This document shows, in pieces, positions 18,501 through 30,400 of a stretch of 64,000 bases of DNA (position 1 is its first letter; every line of letters begins with the position of its first letter). Source of the stretch: Litsea cubeba (Eukaryota; Streptophyta; Magnoliopsida; Laurales; Lauraceae); assembly GCA_012931725.1 (NCBI GenBank), contig CM022951.1, forward strand, positions 77,912,953 to 77,976,952, given 5' to 3'. The notes under the pieces are model-generated. The model saw nothing but the letters and a program-made list of their open reading frames with translations. It made no database searches and was not told where the DNA came from. The position numbers and the translations under genes are program-made.

Positions 18501-20288
18501 AAATACCAAACGAATGAAACCGCGCCCTTCTTTGTTCTCCACGTCATTCCCCCCTCTTCTCATTTCCCCGTTCATTTCCCCCTTCCATCTTCGGCAGACC
18601 TAGGCCGAGATCTCTCCAGCTCTCTCTCTCTCTCTCAGCTCTCTCTCTCTCTCTCTCCGTCGAAAAACCTCTACCTGACCAAATACCTAGTGAGGCCCAC
18701 CTAGTGATCCATCCAAGTGGACCATAATATAGGGACCCCATCTGATAGTCACTAATCCAGTCTTAGGCACCCATCCAAATGAACTTGAACCGTTGGGTAC
18801 GACTGTGTTCTCATTTCATACAGGTGAAATGTTATTGGCCACTTGATCAAGTGGTTGGAATGATAATTCGAGCTTTTGTCACCATACAAAGTTAGGTGGT
18901 GGGGAGATCTTTCAATCCCCTTGGTTCCATCGCCAAGCGGGTTCGACAAGAAACAAGGCCCACGTTATTATGAGCACATGTGCTCAAGTGAGGGGGGCCT
19001 ACCTAACGGCCCATCCAAATTGTCCACACACACGGGACCCCTCCTAAATTACCGTACCCGTCCCTTTTTTCCTGCACCCATCGAATGGATTGCACCGTTA
19101 GATCGACAGATCAATTTTTAAGGAGTGAAACTTAGTGGTTGTTTATGAAGGGTTAGTATGATCAAATGGGGCTCATAATTTATCCCAACCAGATGAAGAG
19201 ATCACCCTAGTCTCATCCCCCTAGTGGGCCCGATAGTGAAGTGTGCGATAGATAATGTGTGTGTTGATGGTGGATCTGATTCTAATCTCACCGAAATTTG
19301 AATCATCAAGAAAGAAGATAGTTTGGGGTAGTATTAATGTTAGAGGTGCGTTGTGCTTGATTTAAATGGGTAGCAGAGGATCTATGTTTAAAGACGTGTG
19401 GGTCCAAACCACATGGCTTGCCCCAAACTACTGAGGGCACACTCTAATTCCCATTCTAGAATTTTTGAATGGAAATCCACCCGGTTAGAAAACTACAAAT
19501 CCCAAAAGGATCAACTACAGCAAAATGATCGAAATAGTCTTTTTAGAATGATTTAAAATTTTTAATTCAGAATGCTTGTCTAAGTTCAACATTTCAAAAA
19601 TTCTGACATCAGAATTAGTTTACACAAATTTGAGAGATTTTGAAATTTTGCCAACAATTTCTTAAGTTATTCCTATCAAGTAAACCTAAAATTTTTTTTT
19701 TTTTTTTTATGCATATGACAGCATCGGATTCGCGACAAATTGAGAAAATATGGAGCCGTCCCTGGTCGCCACCAATGGCAAGAGCGGTTCCCACCCCCAC
19801 CCCCATCCCCACCCCACCGTCTTTCGAAAAACAACAGAGTGAAGATCAGCCCAGAATTTAAAACATTAGGTCTCCAGACACTTCCTATTGTCACATCACT
19901 AGTTGCTACAGTCACTTTCGCTGCTGCTTTTACAGTACCAGGAGGATACAAGAATGACGGCCCTCGTGAAGGTTTGCCTGTCTTTATGAGAAAGCCAGCA
20001 CTACAGGCTTTTGTGCTTTCAGATATTCTCGCCTTTTGCAGTTCTATGGCCGCCACAGTACTTCTCGTCTATGCCAATGCCCATTCCGAGGATGCATTCA
20101 AGATTTATTGTGTGTTAAAGACATGCTATTATATCTCAGGGGTTGCCATCCTTGCAACTGTAACTGCTTTTGTGACTGCTGTGTACGTGTTGACATCAAA
20201 AGAAAGCTTGTGGCTGGTCTCTTACATCTTTGGTATTGGGGTTTACGTGTTGTTCCACTCTTTCTCGCTTGCTATACATGGGGTTTAG
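12592..20288 (+). CDS. Ankyrin-repeat protein with C-terminal PGG membrane domain (ACD6/ITN1-like)
   Basis: Three exons are supported by frame and splice sites: 12592-13213, 16410-16969 and 19722-20288 (582 residues). Donors are TTAG|GTATGT and AGAG|GTATTG; acceptors are TGACAG| and ATGACAG|. Phases 1 and 0 match. Exons 1 and 2 encode about eight or nine ankyrin repeats (for example NTALHIAV, GDTPLHVAARAGHLDL, GNTPMHLATLTNQEEIVRFLI). Exon 3 encodes the PGG domain (TFAAAFTVPGGY at about residue 467) and three or four hydrophobic helices to the C-terminus. Family members are plasma-membrane or ER-membrane proteins linked to salicylic-acid signalling, defence and salt response; the exact role here cannot be told. 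The length is normal for the family. A Pro/Arg-rich linker (ERFPPPPPSPPHRL) at the start of exon 3 replaces the more conserved sequence often found there. The introns are unusually long (3.2 and 2.75 kb), and a missed small exon is possible. Confidence 0.88.
13214..16409 (+). other. Intron 1 of the ankyrin gene
   Basis: This is 3.2 kb of AT-rich DNA. No coding frame with a recognisable domain was found and no complete transposon could be delimited. The T-rich tracts are normal for plant introns. Confidence 0.6.
16970..19721 (+). other. Intron 2 of the ankyrin gene
   Basis: This is a 2.75-kb intron. It holds a short direct duplication near 17300-17360 (GAGTAAAATGAAAAA...TTACAT twice), a TA microsatellite (about 18411-18427), a CT microsatellite (about 18618-18657) and a copy of a dispersed GC-rich repeat (about 18690-18800) that recurs inverted at about 36290-36440. 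It ends in a long T tract just before the exon 3 acceptor. Confidence 0.55.
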
Positions 20289-20395
20289 AAAAAAAAAAAG
20301 GGATTTGTTGTGGAAGGACGACGTCGACTACACGTTCGATAATGTCAAATAATTTCTGTCAATTTGATCTAGGATGCTTTTGATGTCTCTCAATC

Positions 20396-20401
20396 AATAA
20401 A
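20396..20401 (+). terminator. Poly(A) signal of the ankyrin gene
   Basis: AATAAA lies 108 bp past the stop codon at 20288, followed by T/G-rich sequence (TTTTGTTTAG). This is the usual position for a plant polyadenylation signal. Confidence 0.6.
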
Positions 20402-23400
20402 CATTTTGTTTAGTTTCACGTTTTTATTGTTTGAAACAATTCATAGTCTTGCTATGGCCCATTTGTTTGAATGGATTTACAATTCCTAAGAAACCATGGT
20501 AAAATGGTTTTGGATAAAGGATTATTAAAAAGGTGCATGACAGGTGGAGGATATAAGCTGGATACGTAAATAGGAGACGTAGGTAATTAGGGTCATAAAC
20601 TTATCTATGTTTTTAATTTTCATCTTTGTTTAATATATTTCCATTAAAAGGGTTATAGTTTAATAGCCATTATGAATGTTAACCTTTGTTTATTCAATTT
20701 TAGAATTCCTAGGTATCCAATTTCATGCAAACAACTATGCCTAAATGAGACTACTCTTCGAATCTTTCTATGGTTAAAGAAGTGGAAATTTTGAAAAATT
20801 ATTAATGCATCTGTTGAATAGGTCAACAAAACTACTGTTCCATTTTCTATCTTCATGTGATGTTACTAACTTTCAACGACTAAAAAAAGGGCAAGAAAAT
20901 AAAAATAGATTAGCTCAAGCTTTTAGAGTCATCTCCCTCAAAAGTCCATGGAACTACATTCGATGCAAAAGTAGCATCAAGATACGGGCTCTCCCTTTTT
21001 TTTTTTTTTTTGAAGCAATCTTCTCCGGCCTAGAAACCTAGCTTTCTCCATTTTTATATAGATAATTAATCGTATCCGAAAGGAGAGTCTATATCCAGAT
21101 GTTTTCTGTCAGGTCCTTAATTAGGTGACTTGATAGTAGAGGGCCATTATAGAAAGATAAAGATGAAGGGGAAGAAAGATTTTGGCTATGTGTGTGAGTC
21201 CTCCATTGTGTGCAAGTTATCGAATGACTAGAAAGTTAAAATCACTTTTCATTTAATTTCAAAAGATCTTGAACATGTTTCCTCAAAAAGAAATATTCCT
21301 TATATATGGGACTGCGATTTCCATCTAAATAGAAGTCTGATTGTCCGGAAAATAAAATCATCAGTGTTAAAGAAAAAAATTGTTCTTACCAATTTTATTG
21401 TTTGCTAATTTTATGTGCACTAAACAATAAAAAAACCCATTAGTCATAAAGAAAATGATAAATTTCTCACAAAAAAATGGTTACAAAAACATGACTTTAA
21501 GGTGAAAATATGTTATGTTTCATCTTTTGACATAACATACAACAGATGAACGTTGGTGGGTTGCATAAGATAATAATGGTTGTTGGATTGCTTTTTTTTT
21601 TAAGGAGTCATCAAACTGCGTAGAAAACATTTTCTTCAACGATATAATTATTAGCATGCATTGGATTTGTTCAAGCCATCTAAAATCATTTTCTCTTAAT
21701 TTATCTCTTATTGATGGTAACCCTAGATGCTCCCAAATCCTCACATTTTCTTATTTTTCGTCTTACCACACATCCATCTCTACTTTGTCTTTATTTAACA
21801 ATGGTGGGAAAATACTAAATCATGTGTCTATTGGAAAGCCACTGAACATTGTTTTTCCGAATAGGGTAAATCTTGAAGGGAGCAAACGAGCCTTTGATGC
21901 ATGTATATACAGATGCTTATCGTCTACTCTCATTGGATAATCATTCATGGTGGAAGTAACTATTTTCTACCATCCCTTTTTATGGCTTCACTAGTGTTTG
22001 CTTAGCAAGAGGAAAGTTTTTTTTTTTTTATCCCAGCTTAGGGGTAAGAGAGCCCTCAGCTAAGCGAAGTACACCTCAAGAGAGGTGGGTGGGCCCTCTG
22101 TTGAGAGAGCCCTCAGCTAAGCGAAGTACACCTCAAGTGAGTGAGGAGGAAAGGTGCCTAACCCTAGGCAGGCAGGTAAGAACAAGCGCCTCTTATCATT
22201 AGATAAGAGGCCGTACTTAGTAAGAGGAAGTTAATAGGGAGAAAAATACCATGGCTTTACTTCATCCTGTTTGGATCGAATAAGGGGAGAGTCAAGTTTT
22301 CCCTATACTTCATTCTATTTGGATGAACAAAGGGGAAGGGAGAGTAAAAGAAAGAAAGAATGTGGAGAAACTGTATTAAAAGAACTCTCCATGGGTTGAG
22401 TATTTTTGAGCAATTTGAGTAATTAAAGTCTACCCCTATACTTCATTCTATTTGGATGGACAAGGGGGATTCCATTTGTTTTGAGTAATTTGAGTCTCTC
22501 AATAATGAAAGAACGTAGTTAGAGAAACTGTATTAAAAGAACTCTCCATGGATTGTAAAACTGCATGAATACGGAGAGAATTCAAGGCTTTGGTCCAAAT
22601 AAAAAGTTTTTTGCAGGTAAAGATTAGGTCATTGTATACATATTACTTCTTGTTAAGCCCATTGGATGAGTTGGGGACAAATTAATAAGCACAAGCCTGG
22701 CCTTTGTTTGTTTGTTGTTTTTTTTTTTTTTAAGCTCCTCAGAGTACAGCAAATCAGTCGTGACTAAAATCAAGCCCTAGAATTGTTTACAGTTGAAAAG
22801 ATAGATATTCATCATAGGCAGAATATGTGTAAATAGAAGTGTGGCGACTCAATATCCATAGTTTTGATTCTAAAAATCAATAGAATAACCTAATAACAAC
22901 AAATAACCCTTATCCTGGTTCTAAATGTATGAAAGTAATCTCTCTTAGAGCTGAAGTTTGACAGTGGACTAGTGCATTTTAAACATCCAGACATTATTAT
23001 AAACAGTAATAAATGAGCTTGATATCCCAAGGTGTGTCTCGCCCAGGAGCTTTTGGCCCTGAGCCCAAGGGACAATTCAATCAGGACAACTGATAATTAA
23101 TCCCTACGGGTACATGCAAATCCTCTCATTCACATGCACCAAGTAAAACTATGGGAGATGGCCAATGAAGGCAACTGTCGAACACAAGACCTCAACACTC
23201 CCAGATGCGCAGAGTCCTTGGCTAACTGAGGTGCCATTCATTGAGAGTGGACTAGTGCATTTTTAACATCCAGCCAGACATTATTATAAACAGATAAATA
23301 ATAAATAAGTAGCCGATCACAAGCATCAGCCCACTAAAAAATAACAAGCATCAGCCCAATAAAAAATAAAATGTATTGCCAATACAGATCATGGCACAGT

Positions 23401-24305
23401 GAATGGTGCTTACTGGGGTGTAACGGTTCGGTTAACCGTTCATTTTGAAAGAACCGTTAACTGGGGTGTAACGGTTCGGTTAACCATTCATTTTGAAAGA
23501 ACCGTTAACCGAACCATGAATTACGATTTTTCAGTTTTGAAAAACGTAACCATAACAGAAAAACCGTTAAAAATCTAACCGCAGTTAACGATTAAAAATC
23601 GTAACCGAGCCGTATCCTAAAAAACCGTTAAAAATCGTTTACTACTTACTATTGCAAACTTGAGGAATTATTGTGAGTCCAAATCATTGTCACCAATAAA
23701 AGAATAAAAATAAAATTAAAAAACCTAATTTTAAAAGACATTACGATTACTGCTATATCATTGCATTACAACACTCACCAGAATGTTCAAATCATGTGAT
23801 AATCATACTTCTGCATTTTAACCTCTGCCCTTGATGATTTATCTACTCCTACCTATGTCAAGAACACTTCAAAATCCATTTCAATAAGATATGTGATTGT
23901 TTTGCCACTGCAGGATACCGGAACTCAAAAAAGTTGCAGGAAAAATAATGTGAATCATACAGCCTGAAATCATACTTAAAACAAGAGTTCCAGCTTTCAT
24001 ATGGAAGCTGATAGAGGACGGACGGACTAGCTCATTGAATGGGGGGTGCACCTTGATCATGAGAAACTGATGGTATTTACAAATATGCAAAATATACATC
24101 ACTTCGATGATGGATGATCAAAATCCCATTCACCTCATAAAAGGATTGGACTCACCCATACAAACCAGCGTCTCTTCAATATAATGAAGATATACAAAAG
24201 AAGGGAGATAAAATTAAAAAAGAATTGGAGTAAAACGTCAAAATCTTGAGCCGACAAACTCTCCCAATTTACACTTTGTACACTGCAGCGGCATCACGAT
24301 CAGAT
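20402..24305. other. Intergenic region between the ankyrin gene and BTAF1, with small duplications
   Basis: No gene was recognised. Readable structure: a near-perfect direct repeat of GAGAGCCCTCAGCTAAGCG-type sequence at about 22048 and 22103; a perfect 10-bp inverted repeat with a 4-base loop at about 22188-22211; a diverged direct repeat (CTTCATTCTATTTGGATG... to ...AGAACTCTCCATGG) at about 22308-22395 and 22440-22552; and a 48-bp tandem duplication at 23412. The two genes are convergent, so both transcript ends fall in this stretch. Confidence 0.5.
23412..23507. repeat. 48-bp tandem duplication with internal inverted repeat
   Basis: ACTGGGGTGTAACGGTTCGG starts at 23412 and again at 23460. 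Each unit contains TAACGGTTC...GAACCGTTA, so it can fold on itself. More CCGTTA/TAACGG motifs follow to about 23640. It looks like the remains of a MITE or another inverted-repeat element. No clear target duplication was found. Confidence 0.6.
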
Positions 24306-24479
24306 TCAGCCATTAAGCTTTGTTAAGAACTGGCTGAGATTGTATTCCTCTGTGTACTGTGACTGATCCCAAAGCTCCTCCAGTCCACTGAGGATGGTTT
24401 TCAACCCCTTTACCCCGGACCCCATTTTGGGATCTTCATAAAGGCTACCATTAGAAGATTTTGACTGGGTAGTGGCACC
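24306..24479 (-). CDS. BTAF1: BTAF1 last exon (C-terminal tail)
   Basis: It encodes 57 residues plus the stop, including GLKTILSGLEELWDQSQYTE and ending FLTKLNG, the strongly conserved C-terminus of plant BTAF1. The start is taken at GAAGCAG|GGT. An alternative acceptor three bases upstream would add one Gln without changing the frame. Confidence 0.9.
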   Translation of the reverse strand, partial: GATTQSKSSNGSLYEDPKMGSGVKGLKTILSGLEELWDQSQYTEEYNLSQFLTKLNG

Positions 24480-27400
24480 CTGCTTCATGTTTCAGAATGG
24501 GCAAAATTAGCAAGAGAGATGGTGAGATACGAGTTTCAAGGCATAATGCAGTAACTCGATTTTGTACCAAATCATGTGTGTGCAATTAACCAAGACATTC
24601 GTACAAGTCAACAAATCCCAATTGCCATCACTTTTCAAATGGTCTGTGTGGAAATATAATGAACACACCATCGTGGACCGTGACTTGTATGGGGATCCTT
24701 ATGCCACACACATAAGAATGACAATTTGAGGGTGGGTGTGCTGGAAACCCAATTTCAAATGTTTTGGAATTGAAAACGACAAAGAACATGACGTCGCCCA
24801 TGACAATACCCTTCTTGTCCCTTTCACAAGGTTTGATGTTTTTTAGAAAGAACAAAAGAAAGCCCATGTCGCAGACAGATAATTACCTTTCTGCCAGTCT
24901 GTGATGATGTAAATAGATCGAGAAGCTGGTCTGTGTTCATCGTATTCAGGCTGGCATTCTCTGCATTTATAACAGCATTAGCAACAGACACTTTGAACTT
25001 TTGGAGGCTCATAACTTTCTCCTCCAAGGTTCCACGCATGATTAGACGATGAACATTTACAACTTTACGCTGACCCAACCTATGGGCTCTGTCCATTGCC
25101 TGCACATGTTATAACTAAACAATCAGCAAAAGGATAAGAGTTCTTATATCGCTGTAACTAACAAGAGGATTTAATGGTCATTTGCTTCATTAGTAGGAAC
25201 TAAGCATACAACGCTTCTAGATGAAACAAAATGTGACTTCATCCAATCACCAAGACAAAGATTTGCATCAAGAAACAGAAAATGAAAACGATATCACTAC
25301 AAGCCAATACAATTTATTTTCAGTCCAAGAAAACCGAAACTTCCACAATGAAGGTTATAACACTCTCTACTCTCTTTTTTCTATCCTTTCTTTCATTGGA
25401 GAATGATGGAAGAATTTTATCATGAAAATAACCGAGGAAAGAGAAGTGAAAATACAGCATTCAACAAAAAAATGATGGGTGAGGAGTTAGGCTCAAATGA
25501 AAATAATGTGCTTCATCATCAGTCATGACATGAAACTAAGATGGCAAACTCCATCCTCGACAACCCATATTAGGCAATGCAATCAGTTCCAAGTTTGCAT
25601 ATCTTCATACTTTTAGACATCCCAGCAGTCCAAGCAATTGCATTCCTGAATAATCTTCTACAATTACAGGCATTTGTAAATTTTATGGCTGGAATCTCTT
25701 CCAGAATAAACCGTCCAACCCACACTGGCCTAGGAAGAGCAAGAGTTCAAAAAGTCTGTTTAAAATTCTAGAAATGAAATTATCATGGAAGCCCAACCTG
25801 CCAACGCAGATGATTTCCCTTAAAATTATCATTTCCTAAGGAGCACCTTCCACTAGGTGGATTATCCTGATCAAGAACATCAGATAGTGATAAGAGCAAT
25901 GACAGCAGGTCATCCTTCCCAACCCACTTGAAGAAGATTGTGTACGAGTCTAAGAAGAAAAGGGAAAGAAACAACCAAATACAGAACTTAAACAATAGTA
26001 TTTTCTTCAACAGCATGCTCCCCATTGCCACTAGTACTAGTATACTCCCCTTACTCTGGTATGAACACAACACATGCTCCCCTGATATAAGCACAATACA
26101 TACACCCTCTAGAATAATTTAAAAGAAAAAGAAAAGGACATGGCTTCTATAGAAATGAAGTGTTTACCAATCCTCCTAGGAGTATAAATTTGTGCCCCTT
26201 TCTTGAAGTAGGATAACCAAGTAGTGGTATATTAAATTTAATGGATTTTGCATCCAGTTTATCATGAGTACAATTAGAAACGTTGATAAGTAGTACCTTC
26301 AAATATCCTGGGGAGAATCTGATACAAATGTTTATAAGACTTAAGAACATTAATAGGAGTTTTACCACTGCCTGGTGCATATTACTTGGCACTTCTTTGA
26401 ACTCCAAGAAGAGCAAGAAGCTGACAATGGTGTCCAAGTTCTGAGCAGAGGCTGAGCACTGTTCTATGTCCTCTGGCACAAGTGAAGTTATTTGGCTACA
26501 AGTCCTCCAAGAATTTGGAGTAATTTGGAAGGAAGCAACCCTCTCTTATAGCTGATAACATTAATGCCATTCATATTGCGAATTCTGTCTTCCGTGAACA
26601 CAAAAAACATATAGAGGTTGATTCAAATTTCCTCATTTAGCCTGATCGAAATTGAATTTCACGATTGTATCAGCTGACTGTATCCTTGTTCCCCTCAATC
26701 AAAAATGAATTTTGCGACTACATCGGACGGAGCAGCTAATATGGCCACATACAAATATGAACATGGCTGATGTGGTATATCAGCCATTGCCTTTAAACAA
26801 AACAGCAGCCGGTCCACACCCATCCATTTAAACCTACATGGCTACAAACCAACTAAAGCCTAACTGAAAACCAAACAATCTAGGCATATTGATATGATCC
26901 ATAAATCAATACTTCCCTCAATGTTGTTCCCCTTGAATTGCACATACTTCAACCTCAACAAACTCACAAATTAATAAGAAATCAAGGACAACAAAAAAAA
27001 AAGTGCTTTTATAGGATTTTTCAATGAAAAACGCAAAATATGAACATTGAAGCATTGACTCCCATTAACTCATGTTTTAGCTTCTACCCAGATGTATAAA
27101 CACATGAGAAAAATAGTTCTTAAATCAGCTGAGTACCAAAAAGATATTTGAATCGTCTTTGCATTAGTTTCTGGTCAAAAACACCCAAAAGCCTTTCTTC
27201 TCTTCAAATTTCTTCTCAAAACCAGTTTTGGGACTTAGGAAGTGTTTTATTATAAGGAAATGTATAGATAATAAAAACAAAAGCATATAGTTGGCGACAT
27301 TACAAAAAGAAACATGCAACAAATTCTGTAAGGATGCATTACACAACCTCTATTATGCAGAAAAAACAATACTGTAAGTATATTAAGTAATATAAAACCA

Positions 27401-30400
27401 AGTGGAACCATCCTAAATATGCCAAAATGCGATACAGAAAGTTTCATCCAACAAAATAAAATTATATAATCAAAGAAGTTGCCCCTTCCTTGCAGAAAAG
27501 TTGAGGGATAATACCATGGAACCCACCAAATATTTTCAATAAAACAAAATGGCAATGTAATTTGAACCTTACTTAGATAAGACTTGCCGGCATGACTGGA
27601 AGTAGAAGACCATGAGACACAAAAAATGTGATTCTAGTTACCTGGTGATCTCTCATTGGGTTCCAATCATGCTCCATGAAAACCAGTGTGTCTGCTGAAG
27701 TCAGATTTAGACCAAGCCCACCAACTGCAGATTGTAGATATGCAAGTGAATAAGGAAACAGCTGAACCTGGGAAGAAGAAACAAATCTTAAAAGCATTCA
27801 AAATACCATGTGTTGTCAGCAGGAGCACATCAATGGTAGGATCGGAATTAAATGCTTTCACAATTTCAAAACGCCTCTCTGGTTCTACAGAGCCATCCAG
27901 CCGCAAGTATGTGATACTGCTTAGAATCAAATGATTCACTTGATTAGAGAAATCAAGACATTCAGAAAAGCACTAGAAAATCATGACAGTTGTGTAATGG
28001 ATACTAGGAACAGTAAAAGAGAGAAAAAATACTAGCACTCAGTAGGTAATCATAAAAAGAGAGCTACATATATATACATTAGATATGTAAGGAAGCATAT
28101 AGTGGCCACAAGAAAAACCTTTTCATATGATTGTGGAACAAATCTCTTTCAATGATATCCAGGAAAGACTGCATGAGAAACATATAATGAAATAACAGGT
28201 TATTGTCAAGAACACAGTATGATGAAAAAAAATTTCCAAGAGACCTTGAAAAGGACAATCTTACTTTGTGCTGTGCAAAAATTAAAACTCGGTGCTGCCC
28301 AACTCCAACAGTGCCCTCGGCACTTGAAGCATCTAATCCTATTCCACACTCTTCCAGTATCTCTTGAAGAGCGACCAATTTGGGAGAGTGGTGTAGCTCA
28401 TGAAGGTCCGATACAATGTTAGCACTGTCAGGCATGAGCTCTGATAAAACAGACAGAAGGGAATCTGGTGGCTTTTCACCGAGGACAAGTAAAGGGTGAC
28501 TGCAAAGCTTCAGCAAGTATTGAAGTGCCTGTAAAATGCAATAAGAAAATAAACACGTCAAACATGAGAAAAAGCAGATAAATGAAAGATCCATTAAGAT
28601 AATCAAAACAAAAATACCTGGAAGACATGTGCAGATGCTTTTGGAGAAGAACTAGCCTCTTCTCCTGCATTTGGTATCACATCTACATTTATCAAAGATG
28701 ATATTTCTTTTCTAGCATTTGAACCAGAGAACTGCTCATAAAGTTTTAATTGGACAGGGCTTAAATCACAGTATCTGTCCTGAATTATTTTCTCTGGCAA
28801 GTCAGACAAAACCTCATCTTTAGTGCGACGAAGGAGGAATGGCATGACCTGTTAGATAAAAGAATTGAGTTAAAAATGTGGGCAAGACAGCTGTTATCAA
28901 TGTTTTACATCACAGAATTCAAACATAATGTGTTTTTTGCAGCAATTCAGACAAGGTATTGGAGAAAGCTCACCTGCTTGTGCAGTGCTTCCATAGCAAG
29001 AGCCCCTGCTTCCGCATCTTTAGCAGAACATTTTGAATCTTTAGCTGCCAGCAATGGTTTTCCATAATTGGATTGGAACTGTAAAAGAAAAAAAAATTAT
29101 AAAAAAACAAGTAGAGGATTAAAACTATTATGCTATATGGGTTTACAACACTTTAATCAGTAAAGTAATAAGTTGGAATGTAAGTGTTTTTAACCATCCA
29201 AACAAAAAGCTGGTCTCTTAAGTATTTCAAGTGTCTCTTAGATAAATTATACAGTAAAGGTCCATAATTGAATCTTAACCATTTCAGCATTTAAATTATG
29301 AGGGCACTTTAAAACTAAAGCAATTTTTTGTAGCAAATTTGGAATCAAACGGGTTAACACTCAGGAAATAAGGACCATAAATATATATCTAACATATGAC
29401 AATATAAAATCAGCTGGATTATGTTTCTTTCTTTTAGTTTGATAGTTCCAAATCCCAATGAAAGGATTTCTCTAATAGCTACACATGCTCCACAGAGGCG
29501 GACCCAAGCATCTCAACTGTCAACATTTAACATCGAAAAAGTGATAAGGAGTCACTAACTCAGTACATCATTATGTGTTTTTGGCCAAACTCAATAGATC
29601 AAAGCAATCAGATAGAAATACTCACCTAACACACTGTTTTCAAGATGGTACAATTCACAATATAAATCAATCAATATGTATAGAATCTGTATAAATAAAC
29701 GAGTTGCATCGCCATCCGAATAGGAGTTTATTATAAATTATTCCATACAGAAGCAAATTGTCATACGATTCGAATCTATTAGAAAATTGGTGGTTCTGCT
29801 CAAAACCAAGAGTATATTCAATATATATAGTTTCTGTGCTTCTTTATAACTGTAACGCCTTTAAAAGGCAGTGTATGCCTTCTTCCACACAGCTTTTGTA
29901 TTTTTTTTCCCCCACTTAAGAGAAACTTGAAAGGGAAGCTGTGTTTTCAATTTTCTAATCCCTGGACCTAGTGTGAGAGAATCAACATTCTTCCTTTCTC
30001 ATATATTTAATTAAAGTGATACTTTTCCTACATGATACATTACTAATCAAAATAGGAATGGCAGTGGTATTTTGCACAAAGTTTGGTCTCCATCAGAACA
30101 ATAGCAATTTTGATGAAGATCTATGCATAGTATTTACTCTGTACAGGCTGTACTGTACACTTATACATGTCGATGAATGCTGGTATACGGTCTGTAGTCT
30201 ATTCATACTGATGCACAAGGAATGATACATGGGTTGCTATTCATAAGCGTACACATTTTTTATCAGTAACAGAACATTATATTAAAAAGGTAAAAGAATA
30301 CAAACTAGCAACCATAACTTGGTATAATATAAAAGACTTATACCAAAGCGAACAAGAACAACAAACAATAGGAGTCACAATTACATCAAAGATCCACAAA

